Part shown: positions 1 through 12,422 of the stretch, piece after piece
Layout of the letters: every line of letters starts with the position of its first letter
How positions within the stretch are numbered: position 1 is the first letter of the stretch
Source of the DNA: Craspedostauros australis
Taxonomy: Eukaryota > Bacillariophyta > Bacillariophyceae > Mastogloiales > Achnanthaceae
Assembly (NCBI GenBank): GCA_026770025.1
Contig: JAMXDE010000049.1
Coordinates: 404,867-468,866, forward strand
Reading direction: 5' to 3'
Length of the DNA: 64,000 nucleotides
Program-made: the position numbers and the translations under genes
Notes under the pieces: model-generated
Seen by the model: only the letters and a program-made list of their open reading frames with translations
The model's database searches: none
What the model was told of the DNA's origin: nothing

Positions 1-1810
1 ACGATGGCATTCGTTCGGGCAGCTGAATGCATCACGGTCTTCTGCCGGTTCTGAACGAGATAATCATACAGGATGAAGGCTACCGAAGTCACCATGAAGA
101 CCAGGACGACGGCGATGGTGTAAGTCAACGGTGTGCTTGTGATGTACTCAGACTCAAAGTCTTCTGTTGGATATAGACTTATCGAGTAGTGGCATACGTG
201 CAGATATTCGGTACCTTCCAGGATTGAGAACTTGGCAGACAACTCCAGATGGTCGAATCGGCTGTCGTGATAATCGCCAACCCCGGTATGCATGACTTCG
301 GGTCCAGAGATGCGGTAGCTGATGGTTTGATCGCACGTGCTCTTGATGACCAGATCGATGGGTCGGACGCCAGCAGGGACGATCTTTTCGAAGTACTTGT
401 GCCAAGGAATGAAAGAGACGAAGATGGCCACCATCGATGCGTCCTTCTCAAAGGATGAATAGATCGGTTGCACGAGGTAGCTGGCTGGCCATCTCGATGG
501 GGATGTACTTGTTGAGTTGGTCCTGCCGATAACTTCGGAAAGTACCGGAGCGTTTGATTTGCGCACCTGATCGTAGACCCTGACAAAGTCATCCCCGAGA
601 CTCAAGAAGTTGAGGTTGATCATGGGTTTGGTTGGTGGGGTGGTCTGCCATGAAACGACGTAATCATCAAACTTCCGTTCTTCTCTGACTGGGGGCAATC
701 TCAACGAGTCGGAGAATGAGGCACCTTCGGGCACACGATGGATGAAAGGAGGGATGCCACCCCCGCTTCGACTTGGCCCCGTGGGCCTACCTCCTTGTTG
801 TGTTGCATTTGCAGCCTGGCTGCCAGTTTGTTCGCTGGTCGACGGAGGTCCACCAGCGGTTCCACCTGCTCCTCCTGTACTGTCGAAACCGGCAGTGACC
901 CATGCAGGTGGGCCGCCACCAGCACTGTTATCGGCAGTACCGGAAGTGCCAGTGGGTTGATCTCCACTAGAGTCGCGGCTGCTTGTGCCGGGCGGACCTC
1001 CGGAGGCGCCAGATGGCGAGCCAAACGATGGGTTGAACAGACTGTCGGGAACGGGATCGTTGATCCAACCTTGATTGGCGACGGAATACTCCTCCCACTC
1101 CTCTCGATCCTCACTCGAGACGATTGGACAGAAGCCGAGGTATAGTGAACCCGACAGCTCGAGCAAATGGAAACCACGGAAGCTGTAGTGTGGGATCGTG
1201 ACGAATGGCCAAGTCGCGTTGGTGGAAAGAGCGTACGATGTGATGACGAAGCTCATGGACTCGACCGTGGCGAAGATGGTATGCGCAGATATCACTGATG
1301 CTTCAACTATCTCCGTGGCGTAGTTTGTGAACTGTTACATGATGATACATGGTATTGTATGATATGGTATATGTGCAATGCGTTGAGGCAGAAGTAGAGG
1401 GCATGGGAATGGAGATGATGAGGACTGAAGTGTAAGTGTATATGAGCATCGAGGCGATGCGATTCAAAGAGAGAGAGAGAGAGAGACAGGGATCAACAGA
1501 GCTTTCATTATATTCCTAAACTCACCTCCGTTTCCATAGAGTCTTGCTCTTCTTGAGACATCACCTTGTAGGTGAAGTATGCCATGATCCCAGTGGCGAC
1601 GGTGAGGACGAAGACCACCAAGAACTTGGAAAGTCGAACTCGGTTGGTTTCCTTCGCGCCAATCGATGTGTAGTGGTCCTCCTTGTCGGCTGTATCGCCG
1701 TGCGACATCTGCTGCACATTTTCTTTCGTCCTCGTTGCGCCCATCTTGGGTCCGATCATCGAGTTGCCAATGTGAGCCGAGCTCGACAATGAGCTGGTTT
1801 CATCCGACAT
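1..1810 (-). CDS. Receptor-type nucleotide (adenylate/guanylate) cyclase, N-terminal half; runs off the window
   Basis: Two exons on the minus strand: 1810-1526 and 1331-1 (open at the edge), joined in phase 0 across a GTGAGT...AACAG intron (1525-1332). I translated exon 2 fully and it has no stop. The start at 1810 gives a 65-residue Ser-rich cytoplasmic head, TM1 (RLSKFLVVFVLTVATGIMAY), the EEQDSMETE/FTNYATEIVEA helix, an outside region with EEWEEYSVANQGWINDP, a Gly/Pro/Ser-rich insert (about 1020-750), then TM2 (TIAVVLVFMVTSVAFILYDY) and the QNRQKTVMHSAARTNAI juxtamembrane helix. This head-TM-ectodomain-TM plan is that of diatom receptors carrying a cyclase and often a phosphodiesterase domain. 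The catalytic domains would lie beyond base 1, so cyclase identity rests on the N-terminal half. Role (inferred): converting an extracellular signal to cAMP or cGMP at the plasma membrane. Confidence 0.75.
1332..1525 (-). other. Intron of the receptor cyclase gene
   Basis: 194 bp; donor GTGAGT and acceptor AACAG on the minus strand. It removes an in-frame stop and joins the TM1-proximal helix to the ectodomain. It contains a (GA)n run near 1470-1487. Confidence 0.7.
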
Positions 1811-3177
1811 GGTCTTGTTGAGGTTGCGACAGCTGTGGTGGCTGCGTTGGTGGTGATTCGCCAACGTCGTCGATGCTGCCCTTGTCAAAGTTAGGCTTTT
1901 GCCGCTGAATGTGCTCTGAAGATGGCGTTGTGCAGATGGATATTGTGCACAGCCGAGCCCCCTTTGTGTTTGTGCTGTCTCTGGAAGTGTGTGCGGAAGG
2001 AGTGTTGGGATTGTGTTCGGAGAGGCCTCCTGGGATGCTCATGCTTGTGCTCATGCTTGTGCGAGGCATGGCAGTGCGTATTCGTCCCCCAGTTGCTCGT
2101 GTGGCATGGCAGATCGTGTCATGCTCCCAGGGCTTTGCACAGGCCTCCCAGCAAGCCGCAGATGGATCGTCCATACCGATGGTGTGTGTTCTGCACGTGC
2201 TTCCTCGTTCGTCTGGTGGATCGTACCCACGCAGAGAGCGTCTTCGCGAGGAGGTGGTGAAGGCCCCACCGGCGTTCCCTCAGTCGCACAGGTTCCTGTT
2301 CGCAAGTAAAGAGAGCATCGATGGCGCCGTCTCGGGCGTCACCCTCGCCTTTGGGTGAGTGTTTCGTCTCCGCCAGGATGCCGCAGTCCCGTTCAATACC
2401 AAAGAGAACTCTGACAGAAACCGACTGTGCCTTGGGCTTTCCTTGGGTACCGCGAGAAGCTCCAATGTCTGTGGACGTTGTGTCAAAGAAGGGCAAGGTG
2501 CTCTACAGCCCCCTGCTTGCGTTGGTGCCAGGTCCAATTCGCAGCCACGAAGAAGGCAGTTCTTACGAGTGTAGAACGATCTAGCTCGTAGTTGTGCGAT
2601 TAACCATGATTTATGTACCCAAGAGCGCCCCATTGTGCTTCTCCCCTGCACACAAGTTCCAGTGAAGACTGCGACAGGGAACATCTCGTTCCTGTGTTTC
2701 CGAAATTCGTCGTCTCATGGGAGGAACAACAAGATGCCACAGAGGCTTGCGACACCGACGAAGGTGCGGACCGTCCAGGCCACTTCTACCGCTTTGGATG
2801 TGCAGCCAGCGAGGGCTTGCTTCTCCTTTCCCCACGTCAGGTGTCGAACTCGATTCGCAGCTTTCGGGCTGCCGACACCAACAACAGCTCGAGGTTTTGT
2901 TCAGTCCACATGGGTGTGCTTGTACACGGCCATGTCCTGGTTGTACTGGGCACACACGCAATCAAATTTCTCCAGTTTTGCATTGTTGTGCGCAGCCTTG
3001 TCGAAAGCGTCAGAGGATGGTGGAACACTCAAAGAGAGTGTTTGTACTTCAATGTCATGGTAGCGTCACGAAAATTGCTCTGTTCCGCGAGTGCGTCAAT
3101 TGGTTGTGAACATGAAATCGTATTTCTTTCGTTGCGTGCCGCGCTCGCTTGACTGGGTCGTGGTTGGAATGTTGTGA
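1811..3177. other. Upstream of receptor cyclase; no gene recognised
   Basis: Several overlapping ORFs of 60-180 codons occur on both strands, but none has a recognisable domain, and they end randomly. The part just above 1810 should hold the promoter and 5' UTR of the receptor gene; no clear promoter motif was identified. Confidence 0.4.
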
Positions 3178-3421
3178 AACAAGAACAACGAAAGCGCTCT
3201 GAAATGTCGGACATGTTGGTTTTGTGCATTCACAAAGATGCAAACACACACAGGCACCGACAACGCCAAAAGCCAAGGACAAGGCGGCCACAGAATTCGA
3301 AGGCTCCAGCACCTGCTCGATGAGCGTAGACAACCGCTTCTGTGAGGACTCTTCCCCTCGACCGCACACCGCACGACAGTGTCTGAGAGAAGCTTTTTGC
3401 GCTGTTGGACGATGCCATTTG
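3178..3421 (+). repeat. Dispersed 243-bp repeat, copy 1
   Basis: Starts at AAGAACAACGAAAGCGCTCTG and ends near GTTGGACGATGCCATT. It matches 13108-13352 in the same orientation; the central 90 bp (AAGCCAAGGACAAGGCGGCC onward) is identical apart from the flanks. No TIR, LTR or recognised domain. A minus-strand frame reading through SRGRVLTEAVVYAHRAG is kept in both copies, which may only reflect their similarity. Confidence 0.75.
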
Positions 3422-4616
3422 TCAGGAATCGGGTGTTCTGAAACACCAAATTACCGCACCTCCCAATAGTAGAGAGTCGAATGTCGAGAAACGATACATT
3501 ACCGCAACCCCAACCGTTGGATCTTTGTGACACAAAATGTGAGCTATGCGCGTCCTGCAGTGGAGAACGCCATGTGCCGAATACAAACCGGACCTTGGCA
3601 TTCCTGACCTCAATGCAGGAACGCAAATCACACATGCATGTTGCAGGGGGCAGGGATGTTGGAATCATGACCAACATCATGACACATGCGACAACGGCCC
3701 CCATGTTGCAACCAATGAGAAAAGAGTACTCGACACAGACTGATGTCACAAAGAGTGAGATGGCCTGTGAACGGATCACTGATGACAAACCAGCAAAGGA
3801 TTGGTGAGGTGATTGGAGAGGTATCGGAGAAGTATCAGAGATGATCGGAGATGTGAGATAATGAGAAGCTGAGGGAGAGCAACCATCCAAGCTATTCATG
3901 TGAAGGATGGGATACTGTGATTCAATCAAATGGACCAAGCCAAGTGATGCCTGCAACTTGGCAATGTCTATGGCAACAAAACTATTGGTGGAACAACAAC
4001 GTGTTGAGTGCATGAACATGGGGCACTTGGTGGTGCATGCATGTCCATGATGAATTCGTGATGAATTGAAGATGAATGCATGATCGACCAACCAATGGAC
4101 CCATGGAGATCTCAGGAGGAGGTCAAACTTGGAAGTTGAGAGCAATGAAGAGCTCACAGTTCAGAGAAGTAGATGCTAACAAATGATTAGCTTTCTACTA
4201 TCATCACCACCCTGGATTTCCAACACATGCAGTCACACAGTATTGAAGAACGTTGGAAGGAATGGTTTCCCTATTGCTCAACAGGTTGTGGTAACAATGC
4301 AATGTGTTATGTTGGCTTTTAGTGACAGTTAATTGATGTCCATGTGTACACACGCGCTGTTCCTCCGGCAATCCATTGACGTATCCAGTGAGAATATCTG
4401 TGCATGCTTTTGGAGATGCAGACTCCGCGAGAACAGCTCTTGTGCAGAGGTGATGTCAACATCTAGATCGAAATTTAGGCTAGCATCACGCATGACTGGA
4501 ACCTGATTCGACTCGATTGATAGTATGGTCGGATGAGCCTTGATGATGCAAAGGGTGTTCGGGTCCTGCTGTCATCGGAACTGACGTAGGGACTGACATC
4601 AGAGAATGACATCAGA
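3422..4616. other. Intergenic; no gene recognised
   Basis: A 353-codon minus-strand frame (3096-4157) spans much of this stretch, but it runs through the dispersed repeat, is full of short His/Ser/Cys runs, and shows no domain. The last bases before 4617 repeat GACATCAGA, whose ATCAGA is the target duplication of the adjacent solo LTR. Confidence 0.4.
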
Positions 4617-5415
4617 TGTTGGCAAGTTCCGCTCACGGAAACCTACGATCGTGGAAGATGGTGTTGGTTGATAGTCGTCTGTTTGCTATTTCATTAGTTG
4701 GCTACTCTGATCCTCTCGGTGTACGCCCGTTCTCTTGTCCGATGCTCTCGGTGGTTCAATCTGTTTCGTAGATTCAGTCTCCGACTATGAGTCGGTACGC
4801 GAGATGCTCTCTCGCTCCTCTCTGTATTCTCTCTCTCTTTCTCTCAACATCGTGTGCTCGCGCTACACGATACTCCGTGTTCGATGCGTACTCCGCATTC
4901 GACACTCCGTTCATTCAGTACTGGCTCCTACTCCATGAGTACTTACCATTTGAAGTTCACCTTCTGTATCCATGATGTTGATCCTCTTCGGTCATCGGAT
5001 CTTCGCCTCCTGCTCTGACTTGGAGACAGATGTCGACGTGGTGATACGATGACATCCTGTTGACGTCAGTAGGCGTCCTTCTGCTCTCCAGATGTCACAT
5101 TCCATTGGTGATGCAGCAGTCTGTCAGATGATATCGTCATCTGAGGTTTAGTTGGGAAGTACCTCGAGATTCTCTTGGTATCATTGATGGATGGACGGAC
5201 GATATTCTGATTCTCTCAGAAATCGTCGATTGCAAATTTCCTCCAGAAATCTTGCTCATTTTCGTGTGTTCCATTTCCGCTGTAATTCTGACGAATCACA
5301 GCATACTATCGACACGAATGTAGTTATACCGTCCAAGTGCGTATGAGAGAATAGCGGGTGAACGATGCACATATACTCGTACATCTCGACATATACTCAC
5401 ATGTACATCTCGACA
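4617..5415 (-). mobile_element. Solo LTR of copia family 1
   Basis: Reverse complement of the LTRs of elements A and C: starts TGTTGGCAAGTTCCGC, ends ATGTACATCTCGACA, 799 bp against 801 bp for element A. It is flanked by a perfect 6-bp direct repeat ATCAGA (4611-4616 and 5416-5421). No internal region is present, so it is best read as LTR-LTR recombination that removed a full element. Long identical stretches shared with the LTRs of A (for example around the CGTCGACATCTGTCTCC region) suggest a fairly young event. Confidence 0.93.
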
Positions 5416-5895
5416 ATCAGAGGATCGTCACTGAGATCCGAGGAATCAAGAATAAGTGATAGTCATGGTATGATGACCTGTCTAGTGACACCAGGTGCAT
5501 CAGTGAGCACGTGGTAACAACAAATAGGAAATAGTCTATGATGTCAGAGATGATGCAAGCAATCTACTGACATTGACGGTTGGGATATATGAATCCTACA
5601 AGATTCCAAGACCAGCCAAGACCAGACAGGATTAGACAAGATGAGACAGAGATGTAGAAAGACCCAAGATGAGAAATAACATGAGTTACTGTGCAAAGCA
5701 GACAACATCCTTGGGCAACAAAGTAGAAAATATGCACGATGTAACATGATGACATCAAGCAGATCAGTAGGAAGACCTGATGATGAATCAGGCAAGATAG
5801 TAGAAATGGTGCATGAATGCATTGACTTGGGATGAATGAGATCTTGTGCTCACAAATCTCATCAATCATCAATTGAATACAACTAACATTAACAA
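5416..5895. other. Intergenic; no gene recognised
   Basis: After the ATCAGA duplication comes AT-balanced sequence with only short frames. A minus-strand frame of 114 codons is hydrophobic and low-complexity and is not supported as a gene. Confidence 0.4.
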
Positions 5896-6831
5896 TCACA
5901 ACCACCAAACATAACCAACTTCACCTGACGGATTGATCACCCTGGCAGTGTAGAAAGTGCTGTGTTTGGTGCCCACCTGTATGCAATTGCTGATTATCAG
6001 GTGCATCAGTTTGCTCCCTCCAACACATTTGCGGTACAGATTTGGTGCAATTGTCAGTGGTGGCAGTGCTTGCCCAGCTCGGATAAATTGCACCACCTCA
6101 TGCATCTGGCCAGTTGGTGTCACTTGTTTTGGGAGCAACACATCCCAGAGTGCAGAAGCAATTGGCACCCACAGCCGTTTGATGTTGCACCAGACTTGCT
6201 TGTTGTGTTTTCCACCAAGTGTGAATCCCATCTTTGGCATAGAGTCGAACACTTTTGGAGATAGGCCAGACTTGACCAACCCTGCGACGCAGACCAATGC
6301 ATCGCGACGCCATCCTCTCACCGTTTTCTGGATGATTCTGCTGCAGCCTGTTCACTTCTTCCTGTGATGACGGCCATCCACGTAGTCGTCGTCGCTGCCA
6401 ACATCAACATGCACGGAAGCGCCTCCAGCGACAGCGTTGGCGTGTCGTGCAGTGCTTGCGCGGGTAGTTGGTTTGGCAGGAGACTCAACGGGATGTGGCA
6501 CATTCACACTGACGTCCACCACTGTGATAGCACCGACGCCTTGTCCCACCGTACGCAGTGTGACCGTTGGTGTATCAAAAATGACACATGTGCCAAAGTT
6601 GGAACAAGGTTGCTGTCCACTGGAAGTATTGACTTCACCTCGATCGCGTGCGTGATGTTGGTGGGCTTCCGCAATCCAGCAGACAGCTTGACAGGCAACA
6701 GCTGCTCATGAGTGGGTGCCAAAGTTGTCATTCGAACCAAAAGGAGATTCGAGAGGGGCAACACAGGAACGAGGCTTCTTACGCGGAGACGGGTTTTCAC
6801 CCTTGATGGAGGCTTTGGCAGGGGATGACAT
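5896..6831 (-). pseudogene. Frameshifted relic of an unknown protein
   Basis: Protein-like text continues along the minus strand but changes frame several times. It starts at MSSPAKASIKGENPSPRKK (6831), passes to another frame with LSAGLRKPTNITHAIEVKS (about 6690), to a third with VGQGVGAITVVDVSVNVPHP (about 6540) and ends in a 141-codon stretch with GLVKSGLSPKVFDSMPKMGF, closing at 5896. The pieces look continuous in sense but are separated by stops or frame changes, as in an old coding sequence. I do not recognise the family. Decay is inferred from frame changes only; several unrecognised introns are an alternative. Confidence 0.4.
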
Positions 6832-6852
6832 GGTGTTGATGGTAGCGAAGGA

Positions 6853-6899
6853 GGTTGATTGATTGATTGATTGATCGATTGATTGATTGATTGATTGAC
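6853..6899. repeat. (TTGA)n microsatellite
   Basis: About eleven copies of the 4-mer TTGA/ATTG with one TTGATCGATTGA interruption. Confidence 0.9.
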
Positions 6900-7932
6900 G
6901 AATTGCACTGTAGAATGCTGAATGAAAGCGAGTGTAGGAGGTGATGCCAAAGGAGGTGTTGGATGCAGCAGCGAAAACAACAACCGCCAATGTCACTACT
7001 ACTCTCACTAATCACACTACAACTGAAGCACAACAGATACAATGAGCATTGCATTGGCGGAGGCACCTTTGGAATGAAGCAAAATGTGACAGGGGTTGTG
7101 TCTGTGTGGCGACGATGTGTGCATGCGTATGTGGCGATGACGTGTGTGATGTCCACAAACGCGAAATGCCAATCCATTCCGGAGCAACTAACGTTGTTTA
7201 ACGTGTTCCAAACGAACGAGGAGGAGGGGAAAAGCTGGAGACACGAACGTGAATGGACACCTTCCGTTATTCACTCCGAACAGCAAAGAATCTTCTGAAA
7301 AACTACATTGTGGAAGGTTACGTTTGACCCAATCGACTCCAAATATTGGATGGTCCATAAAACTTAAAATGTGGACTTTAAGATTCTGGATATTTTCCTG
7401 TTGCTATGGAGACTATAAGTAGTAGAGACATATGCTTGGTTCTGTTAAAATCGAAGAAAAAGTGCCACTCTACTTTTGGTCCGCTCACTGACCCGCGTCA
7501 TGTCCAACAATCGCCAAATCGTTTGGCTACACCTGTTTGATAGGCACTGGTGTCATCGGTTCGCCGAGCGAGTGAGCTGCAGTAGTAGTCGTACTCCTAC
7601 CCAGAGCGTATCACCATGGAATAAACATGAATCCGAACAAAATGGCAGCAAGCACACCTACCAAACGTACAAGCACTATTCTGCGGGTGGCCTACATACT
7701 ACGAGCTATGCGGACGGAGGAGATTGGTAATGTGTACGCATGAATGTATGTGGAGGCGCTATAACATGTATCATATCATGGAGTAGATCGTTCATTCTTC
7801 AATCCTCAGACTTCGATGACATCCTTCATCCCATGGTCAAGGATTGTACCACGGTTTGGTGATAGACCAATATCTGCCTTCATTGCTGCTACAGGAGCTG
7901 GATGCACGAGTATCCATACTCATTGAGTGGTC
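6900..7932. other. Intergenic; no gene recognised
   Basis: Short frames only. This stretch lies beyond the 3' end of the M11 protease gene, whose stop is at 7935-7933. Confidence 0.4.
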
Positions 7933-10900
7933 TCATTCAGAGCTCTTCGGCGACTTGCTTGATTTGGATGACTTGGGAGACTTCGTCTTGCTCTCCTTTG
8001 ATGACTTGTCCGATTTGTATGATTTCGCCCCCTTCGTACTGCGCATGTGAGATGGTTGGGAGGAAGGGAAGGACGACAGCACAGATGACGGTGTGGACGA
8101 CGGCGCAAATGACAACGTGGATGACGGTGCGGATGATGGCGCGGATGACGGTGCAGATGACGGCATCTTCGAGTTACCGTTGCAGAATTCCAGTGAGCCC
8201 ATGAAGTACTCGAAGGAATCATCGTAGAGAGGAGGAGGATTATCACCGACAACATCACTCGCCGTTCCCGTAAAGATAGTGAATGGGCAATTGTCGCAAT
8301 CAAGCCAGTCTGGAGGGATGGGAAAGATGGCGTCCGAATATTCATTCCCCGTGCTCGTTCGTGTATCGATGCGGATGGAGATCACGTCGTCGCTTTCGGA
8401 CACAGCCAAAGGTTGATCGAATGGAATCACGTCTGTGAATTCACCACCACCTCTGGCCTCAATCGTTCCCGATGCAAGTTCTGTCCAATTCCCGGGTGCA
8501 TCCCAAGTACTTGGGCGGTAGAAGATCGTGAAATTTTGGTTCCCCGTCGATGGCAGGACAAGCCTCATGCCTGTGATGTCGACACTATCCAGAATCTGAA
8601 TGTCGTGTCGTACTGAAGCGGCCGTGTCATCATAGAAGTCTCTTGGGAGACCTGCTGTTTTTGCATCGCGGCAGGTGTCTGTTGGTGCCTGTGTGGGGTC
8701 TGCGGATGGCTGGGTTGTTGGCGATGCTGTCATAGTGGGGGAAGCAGATCCAGTTGGAGGCAGCTTCGAGTTGCCGTTGCAGAATTCCAGTGAACCCGTG
8801 AAGTACTCAAAGAAATCATCGTAGAGAGGAGGAGGATTATCACCGACAACATCACTCGCCGTTCCCGTAAAGATAGTGAATGGGCAATTGTCACAATCAA
8901 TCCAGTCTGGAGGGATGGGAATGATGTTCCTCGAGAAGTCATCCCCTGTGCTCGTTCGTGTATCGATGCGGATGGAGATCACGTCGTCGCTTTCGGACAC
9001 AGCCAAAGGTTGATCGAATGGAATCACGTCTGTGAATTCACCACCACCTCTGGCCTCGATCGTTCCCGATGCAAGTTCTGTCCAATTCCCGGGTGCATCC
9101 CAAGTACTTGGGCGGTAGAAGATCGTGAAATTTTGGTTCCCCGTCGATGGCAGGACAAGCCTCATGCCTGTGATGTCGACACTATCCAGAATCTGAATGT
9201 CGTGTCGTACTGAAGCGGCCGTGTCGTCAAAGAAGTCTCTTGGGAGACCTGCTGTTTTTGCATCGCGGCAGGTGTCTGTTGGTGCCTGTGTGGGGCCTGC
9301 GGATGGCTGGGTTGTTGGCGATGCTGTCATAGTGGGGGAAGCAGATCTAGTTGGCATCTCGGTGATCAGCACCGGGCAGAATTCGAGGATGCCGAAAAAG
9401 ACGGGGAAGCGATCGCTGAAATTGGGCGGGTTGTTTCCAACTTCGAGGCTTCCTTGCCCGGTGAATACCTCGAATGGGCAGTCTGGGCACTCGAAAAACT
9501 CCTCTGGGAACACAAACGGAGATGATGAGCTCAAAGGCCTCAACCTGTCGGCCATGTCAATGCGGAAGGATACAATGTCATTCTCCGCAGACACCGCCAC
9601 GGGCTGATAAAAAATGAGGGAAGGGGAGAAGCCAGACGAGTCCGTTTCTCCGTTGTTTCCTGATGCAATCTGAGTCCAGTCGCCATCGGCATCCCAGGTG
9701 CTTGGACGGAAGAAGATCGTGTATGGCATGTTGGTGAATTCAGCAGCCACGGAGACCTTGATGGCGGTGAATTCGATGCTGTCCAGTATGCGAACATCGA
9801 ATCTGAATGACTCAGTGCGCTCAGCTGAGCGAGGTTCGCTGGTCGCCGTGAACTCCCACACGTCGCAAATTCCGGTTGGGACTGATGACAATGATGGTGC
9901 CATGGAAACGGATGGTGCCACACTTGGTGATCGACTGAGATCGACTTTCACGCTCACCGTCGCACACATGGGCGTGGTCGAGTCATCATCGATGTTGGAT
10001 ACCGAAATGACAATCCCATCCAGCAAAGACGACTGGGCGTCAATTCTGTACGATGGTTGTGTCATGTCCAAGATGGCCTCCAGATGAGAGAATCGCTTCT
10101 GGGTGGTGCCGTGGTCTTGTGCCCTTGTCACGAGGACCTGATCCCTGCCCAGTGGAGAATCGGCGTTGAAGCCGATGGCTCTGTTGAAGGCGATGTAGTA
10201 GTTCAATTCACTCTCAGGATCGTCAATTCGGATGATGACGTCGAAGCTGGTGTCAGCGGGGTCATAATCGACCACTCCGCAGAGCCTTCCCTCGAAGTCG
10301 ATGTCTTGACCTCCGGTGAGCAATGCGGTCTGATCGGAGTACCACCCCATCACCCAGCTCTTGGCACCTATGTGTGGTGGAGGGGCAGGCACATGAGTAA
10401 TGGTATTGAAGGGGTGGGTTTGCAGCATGAGCATGAGGGTGTGAAATGATTTGACGCGGACGTAAAGAACGAAACGATGGAGAAGAGAATGGTTGGTGAG
10501 GCAGTGTGCGTAGAGTGTCGCATCGCATCGCATCGTAAGTGATGAGGTGACAAGACTCCTCCTGCAACGGAATCATCTGAACCCTGGCTCTCCGCAAGGC
10601 GATGGCGCCGTAGCACTTACCGTTGTACCCTCTCTTATTGATCAGAGTTTCATTTCCGAATGGACCAAAAACTGCTCCGCCCATCGCGCCGCTGCGGAAT
10701 AATAGTCGATGTTGGGGTTGGAATCCATTGGTTGGAAAACGTCAACAACGAGGAAGAGGATACACGAAGACTGGTTAGAGGGCTTCGAACGATAAACAGG
10801 TTTCCTTTCATGCGATGAGGACCAGAACATGGCAGACGCGTCCAATGTGATCTCTCCGGAGTTTGATTGTGTTCGTTCTTGTGTCCGATCGTCCATCCGC

Positions 10901-12422
10901 CCACAAAGATTGATGCAGAATGTCACAGATCGCCTCCAACCTCTCTCTCTCTGTCTCTGCTGGCGCATTGACTGTGCTTACCTGGAATCTCCGAACTCCA
11001 ACCCGTACTGATTGGAATGGCCAAACCCAAAGTTGTGACCGAGTTCGTGGATGATGAGGTCTGTGTTAGCTGCCCAGTGCGTGCCTGGATAGTTTCTGAT
11101 GCTGTTGTACATGCTGATCTTTTGGTCGACATAAGAGTACGCTGTGAATCAGTGGTGTGTCGGTTACATCGGTGCGCGCGTTGATAATCGGGAGAGTTTG
11201 ATTCGCAAGGAAGAAAGACGGCAGTACACGATGGAGTGAGATGAGTTGGATAGGAGTATGAGCACGGGTGGAGCTCGTCATGATACCAGTGCGTAATGTT
11301 GAGAAGGAAGATACGAGTTGTGTGGTCCTTGTCGGCACTTACAGGTCCAATCAGTTCCAAGGAAGGTCTCCAACCCGAACGGAACAATGATCAAGAAGAA
11401 ATCAAAGTCGTCATAGATCTTGACCTCCTGCATCAGATATTGCGAGATGAGATTATCAACGGTTGTTGCCCGGAGAGTGGTGGGATCAACATCAGGTGAA
11501 AACCCAACTGTCAAGATTCCATCATCTGTCCCATTCGTCGGCATGGTGGAGAGCCTCAGCTTGTCAAAAGACATGGCCGCGAACTGGTCGGTGAAGTTGG
11601 GCTGAGCGCCGAAGATCTCGTCTTTGATGAGGGATTTGGGAACTGTGTAGTTTGTTTGGAAGACGACCTGGATGAGGAGGAACTTCTTGTCGCCAGAACC
11701 ACGGATATCAGGAGTGGTCAGAGAACGACCATGTCCATGTCCATGCCCATCGCTTTGTTTGCTTGATTGATGATGCTCGATCGTCATGCCATCGACGGTC
11801 TTCAAGTCCGGCAGCTTCAAGGAGAAGTCGGTGATATTGATGATGACATTATCCAGAAACAACGTAGACTTGGAAGAGGAAGTTGGCCATGCATTGTTGT
11901 CGGCGGCCCATTCCGGCGTCAGCCCTTCGATGGTCATATGCACAGGCCCATGTTCTTCCTCATCGGAGCCTTGGAGCATGCATGAGAAGTCAGTTGCATC
12001 CCTTCCGTCGGCAGCGTCAATGATACGTGCCGAGACGAGGCACGGCTCCTGTAGGGTGCTGCGTTCGTTCGAGGCAGCGTCATGCGTCTGAATTGAGTTC
12101 GATTCAGTTGTTGGTTGTGTGGTGAAGGACGTGACGTGACGTAATGCGTTGTGATGTATTGCATAATACAAGGTGCAGAATCATGGTTGAGTTGAGGATG
12201 GGATCATTGAATTGGATGCACGTACGCGTATGTCTGTGGATGCGGATGCGGCAAGGCGAGAATTCCAGCAAAGAAGGAACCCCCACGCGTCGAGACAACA
12301 GTGACAGGTGCCATCTTGCTCGTACTCACCGTCAACTTTGGCACCGGGGATGCCACTGCCGTAGCGGCAAGCGCCACAAGCACCAGAGCAGCAAGGATTC
12401 GTTGGTGGAAGTGAGAATGCAT
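7933..12422 (-). CDS. Secreted gametolysin-like (peptidase M11) zinc metalloprotease
   Basis: Five exons: 12422-12330, 12087-11343, 11141-10982, 10691-10621, 10367-7933; all junctions are GT-AG and keep frame, giving 1167 residues. Exon 1 is a signal peptide (AALVLVALAATAVASPVP). Exon 3 carries the zinc site HELGHNFGFGH (H311, E312, H315, H321), preceded by YSYVDQKISMYN and followed across the next junctions by GDSSGAMGG and GAKSWVMGWYSD, a run typical of M11 proteases. After residue about 520 come three copies of a 170-200-residue domain with FTIFYRPSTWDA and CDNCPFTIFTG; the last two are almost identical. The tail is PSSAPSSAPSS-type followed by Lys-Ser-rich KSSKSSKS. Expected role: extracellular proteolysis of wall or matrix proteins; the substrate is unknown. 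The repeated domain is unnamed by me and could bind matrix. Confidence 0.88.
8166..9359 (-). repeat. 597-bp tandem duplication inside the M11 gene
   Basis: Units 8166-8762 and 8763-9359 have a constant offset of 597 bp (199 codons) and differ at few positions, for example around 8320-8340 against 8917-8940. Each encodes one C-terminal domain plus its SASPTMTASPTTQPSA linker. A third, diverged copy lies at about 9360-9890. Confidence 0.92.

Noticed and set aside
1909..2358. 149-codon plus-strand ORF upstream of the receptor gene
   Set aside because: Overlapped by other frames of similar length, no domain; probably part of the divergent upstream region.
3096..4157. 353-codon minus-strand ORF
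   Set aside because: Crosses a dispersed repeat, compositionally odd, no domain; likely chance.
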